Origin: Lepidodermella squamata
Taxonomy: Eukaryota > Gastrotricha
DNA: 64,000 bases
Assembly: GCA_047495785.1 (NCBI GenBank)
Contig: JBLDXI010000024.1
Coordinates: 4,340,001 to 4,404,000 of the forward strand
Reading direction: 5' to 3'
In this document: piece after piece, positions 43,215 through 64,000 of the stretch
Position numbering within the stretch: the first letter of the stretch is position 1
How the letters are laid out: every line of letters begins with the position of its first letter
Position numbers and translations under genes: made by a program
The notes under the pieces: generated by a model
Database searches by the model: none
What the model saw: only the letters and a program-made list of their open reading frames with translations
What the model was told of the DNA's origin: nothing

Positions 43215-44347
43215 GTAAAACTGTAGCTATCACGTCCGCTCGAATGAATGGGATTATTCTTCGCTTCACGAATGAAACCGTGAAAACTGTTAGTACATAC
43301 CAGAGCTTCTGAGCGGCTAAACCCCCCAGAATACTATCGGACGAGTCGCCAGCAAGCTCCTACCGAGTTATTTCGCGGTGAATTTCCCAAAATTCGCTAT
43401 TCAGAGCGGTTCGCGATGTGAGCAGCGATTTGAGTGAGATTCCTGAGCAGCTGGCAGTGCGTCTCGACTTTTTTGTGGTAAATTTAGCTACCACACCCCG
43501 AGCTGAGCAGCAAATAGTTCTAAAGCTTCCTGTATCCAGATTTTTGAAAATTGGTGGAAATACACGACTTCTATGTTACTTTAATGCTATTTTTCTTGCT
43601 CCTTCCAAGTTTCTTGTAAACAGGATACAAGATCCAGGGTCCAGGATAGTTTCCCCTGGTGCTGCTACAGCCGCTTCGCTGTTGCTGTTGAGTGAGTCAA
43701 TGTTTGGCTAGTCCAAAACAGACGTAAGTATTTTCGTCGTCATTCGATCGTTCGATGTGCAAACGTTTTCGTTTTGGACACACAGTAGCTGCCAAGTCTC
43801 GATTGTAGTTCACACAACGCTTATGATAACGACGGCGGTTTTGTTCGCTTTGGGCTGATAATTCATTTATTATCAGAAGTATCCAACATTCACATGCTGA
43901 ACAAAGGAATTCTAAAAAGCGGCAACCAGAGCCCCTTATGATACTTGAGAATGTATACCTATCAATTCGATAATAACATACTGTTGTTAGGCAACAAGCC
44001 ATCTGAATTCAATCGCTCGATTGTCAAAATGGGCGGTGCGTATCGATGGCGTTTGGGCAGGAAAATGCATCATGAAAAATGCATATACCAATGTTATAAA
44101 TTGTCTTGCTTCTATTTTGCTCCTTAAGATGGTTTTTTCAGGCGAATGCAAGCGGAAAAAACGAGCTGAATATTTATGATATATATCATGAATATGTATT
44201 ACTTCATTAATAAACACAATGAATTGCTATATGAATAGCAGAAGCTAGAAAGTTCGAGACGTCGAGGAAAATCGAGAAAATACAATCCCTGAACTTCTAT
44301 CAAATTTCGGCCGAATTTTTATAATATAGGTGAATTTCACACTGTTC

Positions 44348-57276
<12,929 letters not shown>

Positions 57277-57759
57277 CATTCAATTTTATTTACGAACGAA
57301 GGCTAATGTGCTGATTCTTCATCCGACAAAATAAACGACTAAAATTGGCTTGTTTGAAATTCTTGTGAAACTTATTAGAAACCCAATTGAGCCTGTAAGC
57401 CTCTTAAAGAAGGTATACCCCGTAAATCGACCATGTCAACGCGACGCACTGAAATTGGAAATGACGGCCAGAGATCGGAATAAGTGGCAACTAGTGTATA
57501 ATAACATCGAAAATTATGAATTTATGGGTAAAAGCAGGTTGTTCGCGACCAATCTGTCGGCCACAGAAGCCGATTGCTGTCAGCCGTTCCCTAAAGCCTA
57601 AACCCTCAGGAGGAACCTTAAACCTTAAGGATCCCAACGTAATGATGAATTACGTTCGGCGTTTTGAAAATGGAAATGGATTGAACATGCGTGATCCCTG
57701 AAGTGACCTGCTCATAATATAACCTTTTTGGTATTTGGCAGCTCGAGTTTCAAAGGTTT

Positions 57760-58855
57760 CATTCATTATGCATTACCTGGCCGTTCGAAAGAAGCGTTAA
57801 ACAAAGAAATGAGAAGATGATCATTCGATCGAAAAGACAATATTGCATTTATCATTTATCATTCATAGTTTTCAGTTCATGTAAGAACTCAGCCAGCATG
57901 GTTAGTAGGCCAGAATAGTCAAATGAACCCATGAGTACTGCGAAAGGTGATTAAGTATTAAGTAGGCATCGATTCTCACGCTCACCCGAGTTTTCTTGAA
58001 GCGTTGATACTGATTGATCCCTCACGGACACATGAATAATAAACGCAAACTTGACGAAACCAGAGACAAAAAAGCTCATAGTCGAGTTATTGAATGACGT
58101 CAACAATAGGTAGAAGATCGTCATACTAGCTAAACTTGCTCCAACGGTAACGGCCGAAATATTAATAATTTAGCTCACGTTTCTTTGACACCGAATAGCA
58201 CTGTTTAAAATGATGAAACCGGACAAGATAATATCGATTTTTACGGTATTTTCATTGAAGCCATATTGAATGCAACACTTGAATACAAAATTGTGCACAA
58301 TTCCGTGCGGTATAATTAAATGAGTGCAAACAATTTGTTCTTTGTTTAAAAAAGAGAAGAAAAAATGCGGTGAACGGTGAAAAAGGGCAGCGCCTACAGC
58401 AGCAACTGAACAATGTGAACGCCAACTTGTAAAAATATATAACGAAGCTGCTTTCCGATGATGAGGCACGCCCTGGATAATCCGTTATTCTAAGATTAAA
58501 ATGTTGCCTATTTTTCTAAGAGATATGATGAAACAGCGATTGAACAGCGTTTCTGATGTTCAATAATAAATGCAGCCAGACAATGGCATAAGTTAACGTG
58601 AACGAAAGAGAATTTTTTACACTTTTGAGAGAGGCAGTAATGCAAAATTCATGGCAGGTAGGGAAGTTGAGGTGAATAAAAAATTTGCTAGGCAACAAGA
58701 TCTTGATTAACCTGGATATGACAATATATAACGAGTAAAAGAATCCAGCTTTGCGTGGCTTCGCGTGGCCAGTTTCGAAATTGCGAAACACACTCGATTA
58801 TAATGTTCATGTTTTTCACTATGAATAATTTTACTTTGATTTCGACACTTTTCTG
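57760..58855. repeat. 5' flank of copy 5, duplicated as the 5' flank of copy 6
   Basis: Shares long similar stretches with 61830-62790. Exact words include GCAGTAATGCAAAATTCATG (58634-58653 and 62541-62560) and TGATCATTCGATC (57818-57830 and 61887-61899), in the same order and spacing. Between 57340 and 57760 I see only the 3' flank of copy 4. Confidence 0.6.
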
Positions 58856-58859
58856 CAGG

Positions 58860-60350
58860 AGTGCGATCCAGCTGTTCTACTGATAGCAATTGCCCCAACG
58901 GAGGCAAATGCTTGAATGGGCTATGCCATTGCGCCGAGCCATGGGGTGGGATATTCTGCGCAAGCAGTGGTTTGTAATACAACAAAATTTCGTCTCAATC
59001 CCAACCAAATATATGTCACAGGTGGGACATTTTGCAAACCCGCGGGTGCCCAATATCCCCGATGCCTAAACGGAGGAACGTGTCCGGCGGCTAGTAGTTC
59101 GGCAACTGTATGCACTTGTGCTAATTCTTACACAGGGCGTTTCTGCGAGTTTTGTTAGCTCAGCGCTTTACCGCGCCCAAATTATATTTCTCATAATATG
59201 ACTCAAAACTATACATGACTATTGCAAAAACTATCAAACTATACATGACTGTCAGTTACATGACTATTGCAGAATAGCTATTCTGCAATATACCATAGCT
59301 TACCTAAAAAATGTTGCTAATGCTACAACTGTTGTTTACTCGGTTGACCTCGGCTTGGCAAGGTACGAATGTGAAAAAAGTGTTACTCGGTCGGTAGCGA
59401 AGAAAGAGTGCTATCTTCTGCCTTCGGAGTATACTCTGGGGATTCATTTTCGTGCAGTCGTAAGTTGAACAGCTATGTGAGCCTTACGTAAGCCTTTGTA
59501 ATCATACAGCTCGGCCATTGCCATACGACTGCAGTACAATCCGGGAGTACAACTCAGCGATGGGATTTCCTAGTGAATCTGGCGTATTCACAAAAGCGTT
59601 TCTAAAGCTCTTGAGAAGAATGACCCAGCTGAAACAATTTTCAAACCTGTTGGAGAACGAAATCTAGCAAAATGTAAGCTCTGCTTACTGGTTTTTTTTA
59701 TCTATAACGTTTTATTTCCTCTAGTGGAGTTTTCAATTCATCGCTTCTCGCGCCTCGTTGAGTCGCGAATCGAGGACGATGCTTACGAGCGAGTTGCGAA
59801 ACGCGAGCGTTGCCTGATGCATTGGATGGACATGAAATTGCATGCTTTACGGCTACGTAGACGGATGAACCCTGTTCAGCGTCAGGTGCCTGCAGCCATC
59901 AACACGTCAACGAAGGTCAAGCTGTTCCAGCATGGGGACAAGTTTATCACACAACGAGGTCATTTCGTTAAGAATGTCGAACATCCGCGACTATCTGAAC
60001 CAGTGCCTCATTCGATCCCTCAGGATTGCCAAATGCAGCCTGCGTTCAATGCCTATGCGCCAGTATTGCCGAAGCAAATGATTTTGCCTCAAATCGTCAA
60101 ACAAAACGCCTCAATTCCTGATTTCATGTTCAAGGACAAGGCCACGAAAAACGAAACCCCAGTCGGAAAACAACCACAAAAAGGACCGTCAGTTCAACCA
60201 CAGGTCTCTCCGAGCCAGAAATCGCTGTGGGGTATGCTTTTCCCGAAAAAATAGCAGCCCGGTAGCCTGCCAGTCGGATCCGTTCGTGGAATGTACGATT
60301 CGAAGAAACACGGCGGAAGTAGTCATTTGCATCCCTATCCGACACATTAA
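58860..60350 (+). pseudogene. Polycystin-1-like copy 5, internally deleted
   Basis: Two EGF exons (58860-58970 with CPNGGKCLNGLCHC; 59025-59155 with CLNGGTCPAASSS) are followed directly by the pre-FReD4 Cys module (about 59300-59459, AYLKNVANATT) and the first codons of FReD4 (from about 59510, RPLPYDCSTIREYNSAMG). Near 59593-59605 the sequence jumps to the end of the channel (ALEKNDPAETIFKPVGERNL) in another frame, then to the tail exon (59726 on). F5/8C, FReD1-3, most of FReD4, PAN, CCP, EGF array and all TMs are missing. A TAG at 60252 cuts the tail; the remaining codons are still readable to the ancestral stop near 60350. The EGF2 donor is GTTAGC instead of GTAAGC, and no in-frame signal peptide was found. 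AATAAA follows the old stop. Confidence 0.75.
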
Positions 60351-60989
60351 ATAAAAGAAATCTGAAATTCAGAGAATTTCGGTGATTACATGACCATTTT
60401 TCAGTGACTACTATGAACCCATCAATAACAAGCAACATGTTTTCTGACGATTTGATAGAATACAAGCGTGTCAAGCATTTCCAGTTGTTTGTAACTAACA
60501 AAATAGAGCGGCAGCTGCATTGTGCTTGAGCTAAATAGTAGAATTTCTGCGCGCGCGCTGATTGGTCAATCGATTGTTGCTATGACTCCCTGATGAAACA
60601 TGTTCGTTCGATCCATAAGATTATCGCATCAATGAAAACCGTGCAGAGGGTGTGGCCTGGTCATTTATTGCATAAATGCTTTTTCGTAATAAATGTACGG
60701 CGACGTTGATAAAAGCAGCCCGTGTTAAAAGAACGGGTCACAGGTCTGACGCCGGGCCTAGTGCCGTTATCGAGGGAGTACTGCATTTCTATTACTATTG
60801 ATCAAAAATTGCCATCTCATCAGCTGAAATAATCTTTAAAGACGCATGTCTTCTTGGTAACGTCTTCTTGGTCTTCTTGGTAAACCGCGCCAAAACACTA
60901 CTTTTTGCGATCTTTACAACTTGAACGTATTAATTTTTCATGTTGAAATTGGTTGGTTTAGGTTTAGGTTAAGTTAAGCAATGATATAC

Positions 60990-61535
60990 TTGAGCTGAAG
61001 TCATTTCAGCATACGACATTTGCTCAGTGTGAATTTGAGCAAAACATAATTTAAGCGGACGACAGTTCAGCAGAATTATAGAATTTGCATTTTAGTAACT
61101 TTTCTGCAAATGCATAATGCATTTTAGCAGATGTATATTTCAGCAGAAGACATTTTGTCAGAACGACACTTCAGAAGATGAAGACAATCTAAAGGATAAA
61201 CAGCCTCTTCACTCAATGCAGGATTTAAAAGAAGGTTAACCGTCGTCCGCTTAACACAGTTTCAGCTGAATAGTACAATTGCTTATAAGTCATCTGCTAA
61301 AGAGTCGTTTGCTGAATTGTACAGCTGCTAAAGTGGAAGTTGCTGAAGTATCGATTGCTAAAAAGCCGTTTGCTGAAATAGCGATTGCTAAACTAAGTTC
61401 TGCTTAACTGTCGCCTGCCAAAGTGCTGTCTGCTGAAATAGCGCCTGCTGAAGTAGCGACTGCTAAAGTGTCTCCTGCTCAAATATCAATGCTGAAGTGA
61501 CGTTGTTGAACTACGTTCTGCTGAACTGTCTTACA
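60990..61535. repeat. Foldback array of degenerate TGCTGAA(A/G)T units
   Basis: The right half (about 61260-61530) repeats units like TGCTGAAATAGCG and TGCTAAAGTG every 17-22 bp. The left half (about 60995-61190) carries the same units inverted (TTTCAGCAGA). The perfect inverted pair TTAAGCGGACGAC (61051-61063) / GTCGTCCGCTTAA (61242-61254) sits inside. The centre of symmetry is about 61.15-61.2 kb. No coding frame. Element class unknown. Confidence 0.6.
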
Positions 61536-62709
61536 ACCTTTTAAGTTATAACTAGGCAAACAGTGAAACACGTTGAGAAAATTCTGCCTATGTCGGCGGA
61601 ATCACCCATAAATAGATATGTATTGCGTTCGGGCAAACAACAAGACTGATACGTAGGCGAATGATAATGATAAAAGATTCTTGTACGCTCGCAGCAATGG
61701 AAAGCCATTAATGAAGACATGCCGCCAGTTAATCATATTATACTGATGCTCTCTATAGGTGAACGAAGGCTTTTCTTATATCTACTGTATTATTATGCAC
61801 GCTTTTCTAAAGATTACATTTATTATGCATTATAGCTGCGCACCTGTTCGTTCGAAAAAAATGTCTCAGACAAAGACAGCAGAGTTTGATCATTCGATCA
61901 CACGGACAAAATCGATCACTTTATTATAGCGTAGTTCATGTAAAATTGGCTCAGTATTCGGTCGGGCTATCGAAATTCGGTCAAGCGGACTGAAGTATTA
62001 TACATAAAATGCGATATAGCTGTTCTTACTTCTATCGGAACAGTTATACTTCACTCGATTCTAACTGCTGAACTATCAATAATTTAGTTAACACTTCCTT
62101 GCGCATCAAGGCGTCGAATAACGCTGTTTAGTAGCGATGAATATGCTAGAAAACCGGACACTAGTATGTCGATTTGCAAAACCTTGTGATCAGTTGCCTT
62201 TTTGAAACAAAAACGATTTGGGCTTTACCATTGTGTAATGTTCACAGAAAAGAAAACACTTTGAATAGTGTCGAACGAACGAAAATTACGCTACCAGCAA
62301 CAGACAATGCGAACGCCAACGCTCGACAGCATTAAATGTAACGGGCATATCAAATGAAGCCCTGTACGAAAGCAGCCAAGTAATGCGCGCTTCGATGCCG
62401 CCAATGAATTGATAATATGTTGTTTAAGATTATGAGGGATTTGGAAATTACACAACTTTCAGGTGATCAATTATGCATGCGGTTAAACAATGGCAACTAA
62501 AAAGCTGCTACCGGATCGGGAGAGTTACATTTAGAGAGACGCAGTAATGCAAAATTCATGATAGAACAATTGATGGCCAGGATAAGGGGATGATTCGAGA
62601 CGTTTGTGTGAAGGGGCGTAGGCTGGGAATTTCTAATAAATTGGTGAGAGAAATTGTTTCTAGTTTTAACTCTGCCGGTTTTTTTTCAAAACAACGAAAC
62701 ATATTCGAG

Positions 62710-63270
62710 AATGTATATCCTATGTGTAATTTTAATACTACTCACCGTTGTAATTCAAGGTTTTTTTGGTAAAAATAAGCCGACTTTGATAAATTTTTTG
62801 TTTGCAGGAGCCTGGTGTATTACTTATTGTAATTCTATTGGGGATTGCGAAAATGGGGGAACCTGTTCGAAGGGGCTATGCTATTGCCCCGTGCCGTGGG
62901 GAGGCCATCGCTGCGAAAATAATAGTTGGTGACCGCTCTAGTCTCACAAGCAATTTGATAAGTGATAAATATACATCGTACAGACGGGAGATATTGTAAG
63001 GAGTCCGGCACCAACTATCCCGCGTGTAAAAACGGTGGATCCTGCATAAACGATGACCTTGGAGCATCATGCCTTTGCCCTCCTTTATTTACTGGGCGTT
63101 TTTGCGAGTTATGTAAGCTCAGCACGCTTACGCAAGTTGCTCATTATTACTTACTACTCATTATCACAGATAATTGTTCAACACCCTGCCAGAACAATGG
63201 TACTTGCACTGCTCAGTTAACTTGCAACTGCACAGCAGGATGGACTGGGTCAACATGCGCATCAGGTATA
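62710..63270 (+). CDS. Polycystin-1-like copy 6, N-terminal exons (rest not seen)
   Basis: The ATG near 62711 starts a signal peptide MYILCVILILLTVVIQGFFG, cut by an intron of about 40 bp (GTAAAA..TTTGCAG). EGF1 (about 62808-62929) has CENGGTCSKGLCYCPVPWGG. EGF2 (about 62990-63114) has CKNGGSCINDDLGASC, and EGF3 (about 63170-63267) has CQNNGTCTAQLTCNC before donor GTATAA. It resembles the start of copy 5 (same PWGG loop). No F5/8C exon is recognisable between 63270 and the window end, so it is either truncated or interrupted by repeat DNA. Confidence 0.6.
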
Positions 63271-63289
63271 AGTGAAAGCTAAAATTATA

Positions 63290-64000
63290 ACTTTTGATTC
63301 TTAACAAATTGAAAAATATTCATAAAAGATTATTCCCTTTAAGTCAGTCTCCAGCAAACTACAAGTGCAAATGTAGTCAGCATTGCAGGACGCTAAAAAA
63401 TCCAAAAACAATTTGCTTGTTCCTCGCACAGTGCGCGAAGTAGTATCCTCGAACTATTATCGGGGTTATTTTCGGGCCCTAATTTGTTGTCCAAAGGGTC
63501 CATTCTGTGGGTTTTTCCGGGGTTTTTTCTACTTTGGTATGCCGAACTGGGGGGGTACGATACCCCTCATTCCCCTTGTACGTCGCGCCCTCGCAGACGT
63601 TTCTCAGTTAGTGTTCGCGCGTTCGACAATTTCATCCAATTCCAGCGGGCGAATTACCTTGATAGCTTTGAGGTGTACACTTGAGTTGGTGGTGGGTATT
63701 GTGCTATTAACAGCTGCTACCGTAAATTGGTGCAAAATGGCCACGGAAAAAATGACCCCCTGGGGTTTTCGCATTTTGACTCGTTTCAGAGGGGCCTGAT
63801 TCCAATCTTAAAGAAAGCTCAATTTACCCCAGTTTGGGAAAAATTGGCAACGCGTACACTTATATTGGGTTTTTATTATAACGCGATTGTGAGGGTTGAA
63901 TGGTCGAGTGGCTTTAACGCGCCATCAGAATGACTATTGATTGAATTGATTGCGATTTCATATAATGGCATTCTGAAAATGATTGAACAGCTGTTTCGTC
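63290..64000. other. Right end of window, no recognised gene
   Basis: Contains a G-rich stretch (63480-63560 and 63750-63790) unlike the flanking gene sequence, perhaps an interspersed repeat inserted into copy 6. The reading frames at 63383-63799 and nearby show no protein features. Confidence 0.35.

Larger units (their letters stand above)
41725..44347. other. Divergent spacer between copies 3 and 4
   Basis: About 2.6 kb between two head-to-head start codons. It presumably holds both promoters. It also holds coding-like segments on the plus strand (42514-42634 and 42922-43214, listed separately). I see nothing else with support. Confidence 0.5.

Noticed and set aside
63383-63799. 138-codon plus-strand frame at the right end
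   Set aside because: Low-complexity G-rich content, no recognisable domain and no splice or start support.

Overview
The window is animal nuclear DNA. Genes are cut into many exons by short introns (mostly 41-60 bp, GT-AG, weak pyrimidine tracts). The proteins are metazoan extracellular and membrane proteins built from shuffled modules: EGF, fibrinogen C-terminal (FReD), discoidin/F5-8C, PAN/apple, CCP/sushi, PLAT, polycystin channel and MACPF. Introns near 47-55 bp recall small-genome animals such as appendicularian tunicates, but the sequence alone does not fix the phylum.

The window is dominated by one gene family in six recognisable copies plus a tail relic: giant polycystin-1-like receptor-channels. 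The common order is signal peptide, 1-5 EGF modules, an F5/8C domain, FReD1-3, a short Cys module, FReD4, PAN, CCP-like modules, 9-14 EGF modules, a GAIN-like stalk, TM1, PLAT, ten more TM segments with the polycystin TOP domain and pore, and a basic cytosolic tail. From left to right: copy 1 (minus, 1-3977, 3' part off the window); an intergenic stretch with a hAT-type element (5825-6861) and a 150-bp MITE; copy 2 (minus, 7295-24655, carrying a 3.3-kb insertion inside a coding exon and a frameshift); a MACPF gene (plus, 26672-29497); a degenerate tail relic with an embedded 3'-half tRNA (29.67-30.25 kb, minus); copy 3 (minus, 30350-41724, appears complete); a 2.6-kb divergent spacer; copy 4 (plus, 44348-57276, appears complete, about 3,700 residues); copy 5 (plus, 58860-60350, internally deleted pseudogene); a foldback repeat (about 61.0-61.53 kb); and copy 6 (plus, 62710 to beyond the readable exons, only signal peptide and three EGFs visible).

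Inferred joint role: the ectodomains carry several classes of ligand-binding module (FReD and F5/8C are common in innate-immune lectins, CCP and EGF in adhesion) joined to a polycystin-1-type membrane core. The only other clear gene is a secreted CCP-MACPF protein resembling perforin-2/MPEG1. Tandem and inverted duplication, variable EGF number, pseudogenes and transposon insertions are what one expects of a fast-evolving recognition locus (immunity, allorecognition or gamete recognition). That reading is inference. All three complete channel copies replace the usual GPS autoproteolysis motif with a furin-type polybasic site, lack the acidic residue of the PKD2 selectivity filter, and share unfamiliar cytosolic tail motifs.
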